The notes under the pieces were generated by a model. The model was given only the letters and a program-made list of their open reading frames with translations, did not search any database and was not told the DNA's origin. Below are positions 1 through 7,970 of a stretch of DNA of 64,000 bases, in pieces. Source of the stretch: Intestinibacillus sp964580155 (GTDB taxonomy: Bacteria; Bacillota; Clostridia; Oscillospirales; Butyricicoccaceae). A program made the translations under genes and the position numbers. Position 1 is the first letter of the stretch; each line of letters begins with the position of its first letter. Location: NCBI GenBank assembly GCA_964580155.1, contig CAZOJP010000002.1, positions 1-64,000 of the forward strand. Reading direction: 5' to 3'.

Positions 1-22
1 AAGATAACACAGTGCGCACACA

Positions 23-57
23 AAAGACACTATCCGGTTGGATGGTGTCTTTTTTTC
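23..57 (+). terminator. Intrinsic terminator of an upstream gene outside the window
   Basis: A 13-bp stem (23-35 with 40-52, one G-T pair) closes a GGTT loop and runs into a T-rich tail. No gene ends inside the window before it, so it belongs to a plus-strand gene to the left. The rest of 1-213 holds only this and the glcK terminator; I see no gene there. Confidence 0.85.
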
Positions 58-178
58 TTATAATAGAATAGTTGAATTTTCGCTTTGTGCAACCATCATC
101 ATGCCGACTGAGATGAGCTTGTGATTTGTGTTTGCTGTCTGGCAGTGGCAACCTTATGCTGCGTTTAGACGCAAAGAA

Positions 179-204
179 GCGTCTGCCTCGGGTGAGACAG
201 ACGC
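179..204 (-). terminator. Hairpin terminator of hprK-glcK
   Basis: GCGTCTG pairs with CAGACGC, with a further CTC/GAG helix inside. It starts 10 bp beyond the glcK stop on the minus strand. The T-tract that follows is short and broken, so termination may be partial. Confidence 0.6.
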
Positions 205-213
205 ATATGCTGT

Positions 214-1152
214 TTATTCTTCCAACATTGCGGCACCGATCAGGCCTGCATCGTTCCCAAGCTGCGCGAGTGCCAGCTCGCTCTGCGCACAGTCTGCCGG
301 CATCAAATCCGCCTGTACGCGCTCGTGTAGCGGCGCCAGCAGCTTTTCGCCGTATCCCGCGACACCTCCGCCGAGCACAACGCGCTGCGGCTGCAGGATT
401 GTGACGATGTTGTTGATGCCGCATGCAAGATAGGCGACATAGCGGTCGAAGGCCGCCTTTGCCGCGGGATCGCCCTCGTCGTTTGCGTCGCATACCATCT
501 TGGCGTTCAGCTTGCCGTCATTTTCCGCGATACGCTGCGTGAGCACGCTGTCGATGCCCTGCGCCATCTGCTCCCGCGCCATGCGAATCAGTGCGCTGGC
601 GGAAGCGTAGCTCTCTAGACAGCCGCGGCGGCCGCAGTTGCACGGCACCCCGTCATACTCGACCACCATATGCCCGATTTCGCCCGCGATGTTGTTTTCT
701 CCTGTGTAGAGCTTGCCGTCGAGGATGATGCCGCCGCCAACGCCCGTGCCCAGCGTCAGGATGACCATGCTGCGCACGCCGCGCCCTGCGCCGCTGGTAT
801 ATTCACCGAGCGCAGCGCAGTTTGCGTCGTTGTCCAGATGCACCGGGCAGGTGAATTCCGGCCGAAAGGCATCGGCGAAACAAACGTGTGACATACCGAG
901 GTTTGTACCGAAGGTCAGGGTACAGGTTTCTTTGACAAGAGAACCGGGAACGCCTATGCCGATTTGGCAGACGTCTCCGGGCTCGATTTCCTGCGCCAGA
1001 CACACTTCGGTCGCGAGCTCGCGGCAGTCGCGCAGCAGCGCCGGTGCGTCCCCGCGCTTTGTGGGACGGCTTGCCTTGCGCAGCAGCGCGCCGTCATCCG
1101 TGCACAGTCCTACAACGGTGTTTGTGCCGCCAAGATCCACGCCAATTTTCAT
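214..1152 (-). CDS. glcK: ROK-family glucokinase
   Basis: Phosphorylates glucose to glucose-6-phosphate in the cytosol. The 312-residue length is typical of ROK kinases. Seen: the ATP-binding DLGGTN at residues 6-11, the catalytic Asp in DNDANC near 109, and the ROK zinc site made by GH near 160 and CNCGRRGCLE at 171-180. The ATG at 1152 follows a GGAGG ribosome-binding site. It lies 26 bp behind hprK on the same strand and probably shares its promoter, which puts a sugar kinase with the carbon catabolite repression kinase. Strict glucose specificity, as against another hexose, cannot be read from sequence alone. Confidence 0.92.
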   Translation of the reverse strand: MKIGVDLGGTNTVVGLCTDDGALLRKASRPTKRGDAPALLRDCRELATEVCLAQEIEPGDVCQIGIGVPGSLVKETCTLTFGTNLGMSHVCFADAFRPEFTCPVHLDNDANCAALGEYTSGAGRGVRSMVILTLGTGVGGGIILDGKLYTGENNIAGEIGHMVVEYDGVPCNCGRRGCLESYASASALIRMAREQMAQGIDSVLTQRIAENDGKLNAKMVCDANDEGDPAAKAAFDRYVAYLACGINNIVTILQPQRVVLGGGVAGYGEKLLAPLHERVQADLMPADCAQSELALAQLGNDAGLIGAAMLEE

Positions 1153-1178
1153 ATCGTTCCTCCGTCTATCCCGCGGTA

Positions 1179-2111
1179 TCAGCCGCCGAATTCCTTCATC
1201 ATGCGATCTTGTAATTCCTTCGCTGCATTGTAGCCCATCTTTTTGTGACGGTTGTTCATGGCAGCGACCTCGATAATGACGGCGAGGTTGCGTCCGGGCT
1301 TCACAGGTATGGTGAGCGACGGAATCGCAATGTCGAGAATACTGGTTGACTGTCCGTCCAGCCCGAGGCGATCGTACTGCTTGCCGTCCTCCCAGGGCTC
1401 GAGGTTGATGATGAGCTCGATTTTCTCGGTCATTTTAACCGAGCCGATGCCGAAGATGCGCCGCACATCGACAATGCCGATGCCGCGCAGCTCGATAAAG
1501 TGACGGATGACCTCGGGTGCCGTGCCGACCAGCGTGCGGTCGGATACGCGCTTGATTTCGACCGCATCGTCCGCAATCAGACGGTGGCCGCGCTTGACAA
1601 GCTCGATTGCGGTTTCGGATTTGCCGACGCCGGAATCACCGAGCAGCAGCACACCCTCGCCGTAGATTTCGACGAGCACACCGTGCAGCGTGATGCGCGG
1701 CGCGAGAGAAACCTTGAGCGAGGACACGATGTTGCCCATAATTGTCGAGGTGAACTCATTCGTGCGCAGCAGGGTGACGCCGTGCAACTGTGCCGCTTCC
1801 ATGCACTCGGGAAAAAGGTCGATGTTGCGCGAAACAATCAGGGCGGGGATATGCGTTTCAAAGAGGCGGTTAAAGCAGGCAAGACGCATTTCAGGCGTGA
1901 ACCGCTCTACAAATGTGGTTTCAACCTTGCCCATAATTTGCAGACGGTTGGGGTCAAAATAATCAAAAAAACCTGCGAGCTGCAGACCGGGACGATTCAC
2001 ATCGTCCTTTGTGATCTCTATTTTCTCAAAACCATCCGGACCGTACAAGACTTCAAGGTTGAATTCCTGTATCAAATCTCCGAGATTGACGCTGAATTCC
2101 TTCAATTGCAT
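1179..2111 (-). CDS. hprK: HPr kinase/phosphorylase
   Basis: Bifunctional enzyme that phosphorylates and dephosphorylates HPr at Ser46, the sensor of carbon catabolite repression in low-GC Gram-positives. It has 310 residues, the usual family length. The Walker A motif GDSGVGKS is at 158-165 and the IADD segment follows near 179-182. The C-terminal kinase domain contains the ELRGIGIVDVRR signature. The reading frame is open 26 codons further upstream, but the ATG at 2111 has a GGGAGG site at the right distance and gives the canonical N-terminus, so I chose it. Its presence implies CcpA-type control of sugar genes elsewhere in the genome. Confidence 0.95.
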   Translation of the reverse strand: MQLKEFSVNLGDLIQEFNLEVLYGPDGFEKIEITKDDVNRPGLQLAGFFDYFDPNRLQIMGKVETTFVERFTPEMRLACFNRLFETHIPALIVSRNIDLFPECMEAAQLHGVTLLRTNEFTSTIMGNIVSSLKVSLAPRITLHGVLVEIYGEGVLLLGDSGVGKSETAIELVKRGHRLIADDAVEIKRVSDRTLVGTAPEVIRHFIELRGIGIVDVRRIFGIGSVKMTEKIELIINLEPWEDGKQYDRLGLDGQSTSILDIAIPSLTIPVKPGRNLAVIIEVAAMNNRHKKMGYNAAKELQDRMMKEFGG

Positions 2112-2160
2112 ATCGTTTCCTCCCGCACTTGGGCTGCGCCCATCAAAGCTATGTACATGT

Positions 2161-2189
2161 ATTATACCGCACAATTCCAGTTCTTTCAA
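2161..2189 (-). promoter_or_regulatory. Sigma-A-type promoter of hprK-glcK
   Basis: On the minus strand TTGAAA (2189-2184) and a perfect TATAAT (2166-2161) are 17 bp apart. They lie about 50 bp before the hprK ATG at 2111 and upstream of the alternative start, which supports the start choice. Confidence 0.8.
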
Positions 2190-2247
2190 TCCTTGCGCGC
2201 GTTCTCCAAATGTTTTTTACACAAATACATTTTTTTTAGGAATTTGC

Positions 2248-2276
2248 TTGCAAAAGCGCAAATCTTATGATATCAT
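2248..2276 (+). promoter_or_regulatory. Promoter of rpmB
   Basis: TTGCAA and TATCAT are separated by 17 bp, 44 bp before the rpmB ATG. Confidence 0.65.
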
Positions 2277-2319
2277 AATATGCGTTACTCAATGCCTACA
2301 GATAAGGAGGTGCAGGAAA

Positions 2320-2508
2320 ATGGCAAAGTGCGATATTTGCGGAAAAGGCGTGTCTTTTGGCATCAAGGTTTCTCACTCTCACAAGCGCTCTAACAGAACG
2401 TGGAAGCCCAACGTCCGTCGCGTAAAGGCAGTCGTAGAGGGGACTCCCCGCCATGTCAACGTATGTACTCGGTGCCTCCGCTCCGGCAAGGTTACCCGCG
2501 CAATCTAA
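2320..2508 (+). CDS. rpmB: 50S ribosomal protein L28
   Basis: Protein of the large ribosomal subunit, 62 residues. It begins MAKCDICGKG and holds two CxxC pairs (CDIC near residues 4-7 and CTRC near 52), the zinc-ribbon form of L28. The ATG follows AAGGAGG (2304-2310). It is a single-gene transcript: its own promoter lies upstream, divergent from hprK, and a strong terminator lies 25 bp downstream. Confidence 0.97.
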   Translation: MAKCDICGKGVSFGIKVSHSHKRSNRTWKPNVRRVKAVVEGTPRHVNVCTRCLRSGKVTRAI

Positions 2509-2532
2509 TTTGCGTTCGCATATATTGATTTT

Positions 2533-2573
2533 AAAAGCCCGATGCTGTGATCAGCATCGGGCTTTTATTTTTC
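2533..2573 (+). terminator. Terminator of rpmB
   Basis: A 15-bp perfect stem (2533-2547 with 2552-2566) with a TGAT loop is followed by a T-rich tract. Confidence 0.92.
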
Positions 2574-2640
2574 TCTGCAATGCATGCGCCCAGCACATGG
2601 ATCGGCAACGCGATAAATTACAAGAAACCCAGCAGATTCC

Positions 2641-2669
2641 TTGATTTTGACGGTTTGCGATGCTATAAT
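2641..2669 (+). promoter_or_regulatory. Promoter of the amidase gene
   Basis: TTGATT and TATAAT are 17 bp apart, 51 bp upstream of the ATG at 2721. Confidence 0.7.
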
Positions 2670-2720
2670 ACAAACATATATTGAAGTCGTTTGCTGTTTT
2701 ACATAAGAGGAAATCTTGTT

Positions 2721-4634
2721 ATGCATATTTTCAAGAAAATGGGTCTGGTTTCGCTGGCTGCGCTGCTGTCGCTGCAGCTTGGCGCACATGCAATTGAATT
2801 GGAGGATCCGGAAGGCGGCGCGGCGGTCACGCCGACCGGCGCAAGCACGTCACAGAGCGCGCCTGCGGCCATTGCGGACAATGACGAGAGCAGCGACCCG
2901 GAACAAGGAATCGCGGTCGTGGTCGGCATCACAACGAAATCTCCACCGCTGCGCAAAGCCTCGGTAACGCAGGACAAAATTACGCTTGACGGTGCGGCGG
3001 TTCGACCGGCGGGCTACAACCTCAACGACGAGAACTACTTCAAGCTGCGCGATATCGCCTACCTGATGGACGGGAAAAAGGCGCAGTTCGATGTCGGCTG
3101 GGACGGCGCAACAAGCAGCATCACCATGACGACAGCGCAGAAATACCAAAAAGTCGGCGGGGAGATGGGCGGCGCAAGCGCCAAGCCGACGATTAAAGAA
3201 TCCAATGCGCGCATACTGGTGGACGGTCGGGCGGTCAGCATGACGGCCTATAACATCAACGGCAACAATTACTTCCGCCTGCGCGATATTGCGGCGCAAA
3301 TCGGGTTCGAGGTCGATTACATCAATCGTGTTGTCACGCTGACAAGCGGGGACATGAAGCAGTACACAGTCACCTACAACATGAACGGACGCGGCAGCCA
3401 GATTGCCGCGAGCACGGTAACCGAGGGCGGCAAGCTATCCGCACCCACCGCACCGGAGGTGTCCGGCTATGTGTTTGACGGATGGTACACGGACGCTTCG
3501 TGCACAGTAGCGTATGATTTTACAAGCAAGGTAAGCGCGCATCTGACGCTGTACGCAAAATGGGCAACGAGCCACACGATATCGTTCAACATGAACGGAC
3601 ACGGCGCGCAGGTTGCAAGCAAGACCGGCATTGCCGCAGGCAGCAGGCTCACGGCGCCTGCCGTGCCCTCGGCGGCGGGATACGTCTTTCAGGGATGGTA
3701 CACCGATGCAGAAGGAACCGAAATTTGGGACTTCGCAAGCGACACGGTGCGCGCGGACATGACGCTGTACGCCAAATGGAGCGTCACCTACACGGTGTCG
3801 TTCGACATGAACGGACGCGGCACGCAGACGGCGCCGCAGCCCGGTATCCCGTCCGGCGAACGGGTGAGTGAGCCCTCCAAGCCGGCGGCGAGCGGCTATC
3901 GCTTCAACGGCTGGTACATCAATAGCGCGTGCACGATTGCGTGGTCGTTTGGGGTGGACACGGTGACAACGGATATCACGCTGTATGCCAAGTGGACAAG
4001 CCTTTCGGATGTGGGTGACACAGACGATACGGCGACCGCTCCCTCTCCGGGCGCGGCGGTGGACGGCGTGATGATGGTGCTGCTGGATGCCGGCCACGGC
4101 GGCAGCGATCCCGGCGAAGTCGGCAACGGGCTGAGCGAAAGCGTCATCAATCTCGCGGTGACGCAGCATTTGCGCGATTTGCTCGAGCAGGCAGGTGTGC
4201 GGGTGGTCATGATTCGCGACGATCTGGAGACAACTGTCAAGGGGCAGGCGCGCATTGACAAGGTGCGGGAGCTCATGCAGCAGTACCGCTTCGATCTTTC
4301 CATCAGCGTGCACCACAACGGCGGCGGCGGTGTCGGCGCGGAGGTGTATGCGCAGACGGCGGCGCAAGATCCCAACGGGCGCAGCAAGGCGCTGGGCGGT
4401 CTTGTGATTGAGGAGTTCAAGGCGCTGGGGCAGACGAGCCGCGGCGTGAAAACCGACAATCTCTACATGACGCGCGTGCCGTCGGAGGGCGCGGTGCCCG
4501 CGATTTTGAGCGAGTTCTGCTTCCTTGACAATGCGGAAGACGCGGCGAAAATCGACACGCTGGAGGAGCAGCAGGCGGAAGCGCGGGCGCTCTACAATGC
4601 CACCATGCGCTATTTCGAGCTCTATACTTATTAA
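2721..4634 (+). CDS. Secreted N-acetylmuramoyl-L-alanine amidase with stalk and InlB-type repeats
   Basis: Peptidoglycan hydrolase of 637 residues. Order of parts: signal peptide (about 1-25); two copies of a copper-amine-oxidase-like stalk motif (NYFKLRDIA and NYFRLRDIA, about 70-215); three Listeria-Bacteroides/Flg_new (InlB B-type) repeats starting near residues 214, 285 and 356, about 71 residues each (MNGRGSQ, MNGHGAQ, MNGRGTQ); then an Amidase_3 domain from about 449. All expected zinc and catalytic residues are there: His in DAGHGG, Glu in LSES, His in SVHHN and Glu in SEFCF. The ATG at 2721 was chosen for AGAGGA upstream and the signal peptide. A role in sporulation, germination or cell separation is inference. 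Confidence 0.9.
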   Translation: MHIFKKMGLVSLAALLSLQLGAHAIELEDPEGGAAVTPTGASTSQSAPAAIADNDESSDPEQGIAVVVGITTKSPPLRKASVTQDKITLDGAAVRPAGYNLNDENYFKLRDIAYLMDGKKAQFDVGWDGATSSITMTTAQKYQKVGGEMGGASAKPTIKESNARILVDGRAVSMTAYNINGNNYFRLRDIAAQIGFEVDYINRVVTLTSGDMKQYTVTYNMNGRGSQIAASTVTEGGKLSAPTAPEVSGYVFDGWYTDASCTVAYDFTSKVSAHLTLYAKWATSHTISFNMNGHGAQVASKTGIAAGSRLTAPAVPSAAGYVFQGWYTDAEGTEIWDFASDTVRADMTLYAKWSVTYTVSFDMNGRGTQTAPQPGIPSGERVSEPSKPAASGYRFNGWYINSACTIAWSFGVDTVTTDITLYAKWTSLSDVGDTDDTATAPSPGAAVDGVMMVLLDAGHGGSDPGEVGNGLSESVINLAVTQHLRDLLEQAGVRVVMIRDDLETTVKGQARIDKVRELMQQYRFDLSISVHHNGGGGVGAEVYAQTAAQDPNGRSKALGGLVIEEFKALGQTSRGVKTDNLYMTRVPSEGAVPAILSEFCFLDNAEDAAKIDTLEEQQAEARALYNATMRYFELYTY

Positions 4635-4655
4635 GACGGGGGGACATCACACAGG

Positions 4656-5057
4656 ATGGAAAGCAGAATCGAGCAGGCATGCGCGCGCCACCACAGAGGC
4701 TATAATTGTGCGCAGGCAATCGTGTGCACCTACGCCGATCTATTCGGTGTGGACGAGGACACCGCGTATAAAATGTCGGAAAGCTTCGGCTTCGGCATGG
4801 GATCGCAGGAGGTGTGCGGCGCGCTCGCCGGCGCACTCATGGTGCTGGGCCTTCAAAACAGCGGCGGTATAGCGCAGCGCGGTGCGACCAAGGCATCGAC
4901 CTATCGCCACGCGCGCGTGCTGACGGAAAAATTCCGCGAGGCAACCGGCGCCCTGCTGTGCCGCGACATCAAAACGCAGCCGCCGCTGTGCTCCTGCGAC
5001 CGTTGCGTGGAATATGGCGCGCGTTTGGTGGAAGACGAAATACTATACAAAGTGTAG
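4656..5057 (+). CDS. C_GCAxxG_C_C family protein
   Basis: Protein of 133 residues with the cysteine pattern of the C_GCAxxG_C_C family: CAQAI near residue 19, VCGALAGA near 54-61, then C in LLCRD and the closing CSCDRC. Members are small, probably redox- or metal-linked proteins common in anaerobes; the biochemical role is unknown. It starts 21 bp after the amidase stop, behind a GGGGGG stretch, and is likely co-transcribed with it. Confidence 0.8.
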   Translation: MESRIEQACARHHRGYNCAQAIVCTYADLFGVDEDTAYKMSESFGFGMGSQEVCGALAGALMVLGLQNSGGIAQRGATKASTYRHARVLTEKFREATGALLCRDIKTQPPLCSCDRCVEYGARLVEDEILYKV

Positions 5058-5252
5058 AAAACAGACGATATTCTACTGAAATCGCGGTTTCAGCGAAGGA
5101 AGGCTGAAAAGAATTAACATCCTCGACATAAATTGACAGTCTTTGCGGTTTCATTGCGGTATTCTGATAACGCTGCAGCGGCGGAAGCACCAGCGCTCTT
5201 CCATCCGATTGCAGTGCGCATGAGCATGCAAAACGCATGGAAGGGGAAGAAA

Positions 5253-5477
5253 ATGCTTCGATATCTGACATCGGTGAACACCCTATCCCAGCCGCTGCTA
5301 GGCGATTATCGGACCCACGGCATCTTGGTGCTGGAGGACGATCAGATCGTGGATGCGGTGGAGGATGTGTCTCCGGATGGCGAGACCGTGGAACGGTGGG
5401 TGCGTATTCTCAACCGTGAGAAGGCATCCACACTTCATTTTCGAGAGATCCTGGAGGATCTGATGGCGCAGGAATAG
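5253..5477 (+). CDS. Small DUF6514-like protein
   Basis: 74 residues with no membrane segment or signal peptide. The pattern of a short beta-rich start, HGILVLEDD, VEDVSPDGE and a C-terminal LHFREILEDLM helix resembles the DUF6514 family of Clostridia as I recall it. No function is known. The frame is open upstream to 5133, but the ATG at 5253 has AAGGGGAAG just before it and the upstream segment has no conserved look. The 196 bp before it hold no convincing sigma-A promoter. Confidence 0.6.
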   Translation: MLRYLTSVNTLSQPLLGDYRTHGILVLEDDQIVDAVEDVSPDGETVERWVRILNREKASTLHFREILEDLMAQE

Positions 5478-5515
5478 AAAAAAGCAGCAGAGTCGGGGAG
5501 CTCTGCTGCTTTTTT
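5478..5515. terminator. Bidirectional terminator
   Basis: A 15-bp perfect stem (5478-5492 with 5501-5515) has an A-run on one side and a T-run on the other, so it can serve the small gene ending at 5477 and the convergent glycosyltransferase gene, whose stop it overlaps. Confidence 0.9.
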
Positions 5516-6371
5516 ATAGGGCTGTAAAATAGGGAGATAGCTGTGGAATGCGCGCGGCGAGGGCGGCTTCGGCAGGGTAGTCGCGCATGAGCCGTGCGGC
5601 GCAGCGCAGGCAAAAATCATGATACAGGCGGGGGTCGTTTCGCATCTGCTGCTTGTGCCCCCAGACGTGCGTGAAATAGGTCTGTTCACCGGAAAACAGC
5701 GCGGGCAGTGTGGCGAGTGCGGTGAGCTTTGCGCCGCGCGCCGCGCATCGCATGGCAAGCAGCCGCTGCTCGGCAAAGACCATGTAGAGAAGCGGATCGC
5801 GCGCCTCGGGCGCATGCTCCATAAACGCGTGCGCATGCAGCGTGTAGTCCGCCTTGAGGGCTTCGTCCCCGAAATAGGCGAGCGCGGTGTTGCAGGCGGG
5901 AACGCTCCAGTCGAGCGCATCGAGATCGAACGGCGGCGACGCGTGCAGCGCAGACCGATCGGGATAAATCGCGGGATCGAGCGGCTCAAAATGGATGACC
6001 GCGGCATCGGACTGTGCGCACAGCGGCGCAATGTCGCGCCACACAATGAAATCGGTGTCGAGCATGACGCAGGGCGTGTCCATCTCGCGCAGCGCGTACA
6101 GCTTGCCGGCCGCCCAAAAAACCTGCGGATCTACCGTCTGCGGAATCGGGGGCAGCGGACGGATGCCGTCGTCCCAAAGGGACTCCAGACCGAGCGTGCG
6201 GTAATAGTCCGCGCCGCGCGCATCGGTGAAGAGCGCGATTGAGCCGCCGAGCGTGCGCCACGACAGCGCGGACAGCATGGTCGTGAGCAGCTCAAACGGC
6301 TCGACCGCATAGGCCGCGTCCGGAAAGCGCGCCGCAAACGGGCGCGTCCAGTTGACATGGAATGCGCGCAT
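5514..6371 (-). CDS. Putative glycosyltransferase (GT-A-like, DxD motif)
   Basis: 285 residues, soluble, no signal peptide or membrane helix. Seen: an N-terminal alpha/beta region, LYALREM near 91-97, and a DTD triad at residues 105-107 (VMLDTDFIVWRD), the usual nucleotide-sugar and metal-binding motif of GT-A enzymes. It may belong to the DUF6734 type of glycosyltransferase-like proteins, but I cannot confirm that. Its ATG (6371) lies one base after the TGA of the upstream repeat protein, so the two are almost surely translationally coupled. The obvious idea is that it modifies that protein's Ser residues. That is inference. Confidence 0.65.
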   Translation of the reverse strand: MRAFHVNWTRPFAARFPDAAYAVEPFELLTTMLSALSWRTLGGSIALFTDARGADYYRTLGLESLWDDGIRPLPPIPQTVDPQVFWAAGKLYALREMDTPCVMLDTDFIVWRDIAPLCAQSDAAVIHFEPLDPAIYPDRSALHASPPFDLDALDWSVPACNTALAYFGDEALKADYTLHAHAFMEHAPEARDPLLYMVFAEQRLLAMRCAARGAKLTALATLPALFSGEQTYFTHVWGHKQQMRNDPRLYHDFCLRCAARLMRDYPAEAALAARIPQLSPYFTAL

Positions 6372-6372
6372 C

Positions 6373-6648
6373 TCAGATCAGCTCCAGTCCGTATCCGCCC
6401 AGACCACCCGAGCCCATAAACGATGATCCAAACGAGCCGGCAAATGATCCGGCAAACGAACCGGCAAACGATCCGGCAAACGATCCGGAAGGGGGCGCCA
6501 CCTCATCGGCGGCAGGAGCGGGCTTGTCCACAGGCGCGCAGTGACGCGCATAGCTGTCCAGATCAAAAACGACACCGTCGATTTCACGATAGTGTGCGGG
6601 ATCCAGCGCCAGAATGCCCGACGGCGGGCGGGAGATTTCGTTGTCCAT
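6373..6648 (-). CDS. Small protein with C-terminal Gly-Ser-Phe-Ala repeats; possible modified peptide precursor
   Basis: 91 residues. Residues 1-54 form a mildly acidic, Pro-rich leader-like part (SRPPSGILALDPAHY, then VFDLDSYARHC). Residues 55-73 are four GSFA units and a GSF remnant, followed by a Gly/Ser-rich end closing in GGYGLELI. No signal peptide or membrane helix. The ATG at 6648 has AAGGAG upstream and its own promoter. The next gene starts one base after the stop and codes for a putative glycosyltransferase; an FkbM-type methyltransferase is divergent. I do not recognise the family. Leader plus low-complexity core plus adjacent modifying enzymes recalls RiPP or glycopeptide precursors, but it could equally be a structural or adhesive protein. 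Confidence 0.7.
   Translation of the reverse strand: MDNEISRPPSGILALDPAHYREIDGVVFDLDSYARHCAPVDKPAPAADEVAPPSGSFAGSFAGSFAGSFAGSFGSSFMGSGGLGGYGLELI
6430..6486 (-). repeat. 12-bp coding tandem repeats (GSFA units)
   Basis: Four 12-bp units plus a 9-bp remnant. All differences between units are third-position and synonymous (GGA/GGT/GGC for Gly, TCG/TCA for Ser), so the repeated peptide is kept while the DNA drifts. Confidence 0.9.
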
Positions 6649-6689
6649 GATCTTGCGCTCCTTTCCACAGAAACAGTGCTGCTGTTTTC

Positions 6690-6718
6690 ATTATAGAGGT
6701 TTCGCGCGCAAAGCACAA
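6690..6718 (-). promoter_or_regulatory. Promoter of the repeat protein/glycosyltransferase pair
   Basis: On the minus strand TTGTGC and TATAAT are 17 bp apart, about 40 bp before the ATG at 6648. Confidence 0.65.
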
Positions 6719-6757
6719 CCGGAATTTGACGAAGGCGGAAAATATAGACAAGTCGCC

Positions 6758-6785
6758 TTGCATTTTTTCGTGAAAATACTATAAT
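6758..6785 (+). promoter_or_regulatory. Promoter of the FkbM-type methyltransferase gene
   Basis: TTGCAT and TATAAT are 16 bp apart, 32 bp before the ATG. It is back-to-back with the promoter at 6690-6718, so the two transcripts share a 170-bp divergent control region. Confidence 0.7.
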
Positions 6786-6817
6786 AGAAAGACAAAAGCA
6801 AAAAACGGAGAGAAAAT

Positions 6818-7888
6818 ATGAAGTCTTATGAGGAGACCCAAACCGTATGGGAGCGCCTTGCGGCGGAAACGCGACCAATCGCGCTCTACGGCATGGGCGA
6901 CGGCGCGGACAAGATTTTGCGCGTGTTTGAGCAGTACGGCATCCGCGCGAGCGCGGTGTTCGCAAGCGATGAGTTTGCGCGGGGCAATCTGTTCCACGGC
7001 TTTCGCGTGGGCACGCTGGACGAGGTGACCGCGCAGTTCGGCGAGGACATCGTCATTGTCATCAGCTTTGCAAGCCAGCGCTCTGAGGTGCTTGCGCGCC
7101 TGTATGCGCTGGAAGCGCGCTACGACGTGGTCGCGCCCGATGTGCCCGTCGCAGGGGGCGCACTGTTCGACCGCGCGTTTGTGCGGCAGCATGCGGACGC
7201 GCTGCGCCGCGCATATGCGCTGCTGGCGGATGCGCAGTCGCGGCTGGTGTTTGAGCGGACGGTTCGGTACAAGCTGACCGGCAGCGTGGCGTGCCTGCGC
7301 GCCTGCGAGAGCGGCAAGGAGGAGGTTTTCGGTGCGCTGCTGCGTCCTGCGCCGGACGAGCACTTCGTCGATCTGGGCGCGTACAACGGCGACACCATCC
7401 GCGAGCTGCTGGGCTATACGGACGGGCGGTTTGCGTCCGTCACCGCCTTTGAGCCCGACCGCAAAAACTGCAAAAAGCTGCAAAAGTATATCGACGACAC
7501 GCTGGACGGCCGCGCGCGCATCGTGCCGGCGGGCGCGTGGTCCTGTGATGATACGCTGCACTTCGCGCAGAAGGCAGGGCGCAACTCCGCCGTGTCCGGC
7601 GCGGGCGAGCCGGTCGAGGTGCGCGCGGTCGACAGCGTGCTCGCAGGGGATCCCTGCACCCTGCTCAAGCTCGATGTCGAGGGCGCGGAGCGGCACGCGC
7701 TGCTCGGCGCGCGCGCAACCATTGCGCGCTGGCGGCCCAAGCTCAACGTCGCCGCGTATCACCGCAGCGAGGATCTGTTCGCGCTGCCGCTGCTCGTGCA
7801 CGAATTGTGCCCGCAATATCGCATCTTTTTGCGCCACCATCCGTATGTCCCGGCATGGGACACAAATTTATACGCAGTTTCACCGTAA
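6818..7888 (+). CDS. FkbM family methyltransferase
   Basis: 356 residues. The N-terminal part (about 15-110) looks like a Rossmann-type region that opens IALYGMGDGADK. The C-terminal part holds a class I SAM-methyltransferase core: FVDLGAYNGDT near 182-192 (SAM loop), FEPDRKN near 210, and LKLDVEGAE near 284-292, the FkbM signature. Such enzymes O-methylate sugars or hydroxyl groups, often in glycan gene clusters. It is divergent from the GSFA-repeat protein and glycosyltransferase, so a joint glycan or peptide modification is plausible but unproven. The ATG is preceded by GGAGAG. Confidence 0.8.
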   Translation: MKSYEETQTVWERLAAETRPIALYGMGDGADKILRVFEQYGIRASAVFASDEFARGNLFHGFRVGTLDEVTAQFGEDIVIVISFASQRSEVLARLYALEARYDVVAPDVPVAGGALFDRAFVRQHADALRRAYALLADAQSRLVFERTVRYKLTGSVACLRACESGKEEVFGALLRPAPDEHFVDLGAYNGDTIRELLGYTDGRFASVTAFEPDRKNCKKLQKYIDDTLDGRARIVPAGAWSCDDTLHFAQKAGRNSAVSGAGEPVEVRAVDSVLAGDPCTLLKLDVEGAERHALLGARATIARWRPKLNVAAYHRSEDLFALPLLVHELCPQYRIFLRHHPYVPAWDTNLYAVSP

Positions 7889-7894
7889 AAACAC

Positions 7895-7923
7895 TGGAAA
7901 TTCACCGCGTACGCGTGTATACT
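7895..7923 (+). promoter_or_regulatory. Promoter of the HIT protein gene
   Basis: TGGAAA and TATACT are 17 bp apart, 47 bp before the ATG. The -35 is weak. Confidence 0.45.
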
Positions 7924-7970
7924 GAGAGCACAAGCCATACGGCAAACTGCACATAAAGGAGAATAGAAAA

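Noticed and set aside
5133..5252. Upstream extension of the small DUF6514-like gene, and the TTGACA at 5133 as its promoter
   Set aside because: The extension lacks a ribosome-binding site and family similarity; no -10 lies 16-18 bp from the TTGACA.
6430..6486. CRISPR-like or minisatellite array
   Set aside because: Units are 12 bp with no spacers, stay in frame, and vary only at silent sites. It is a coding repeat.
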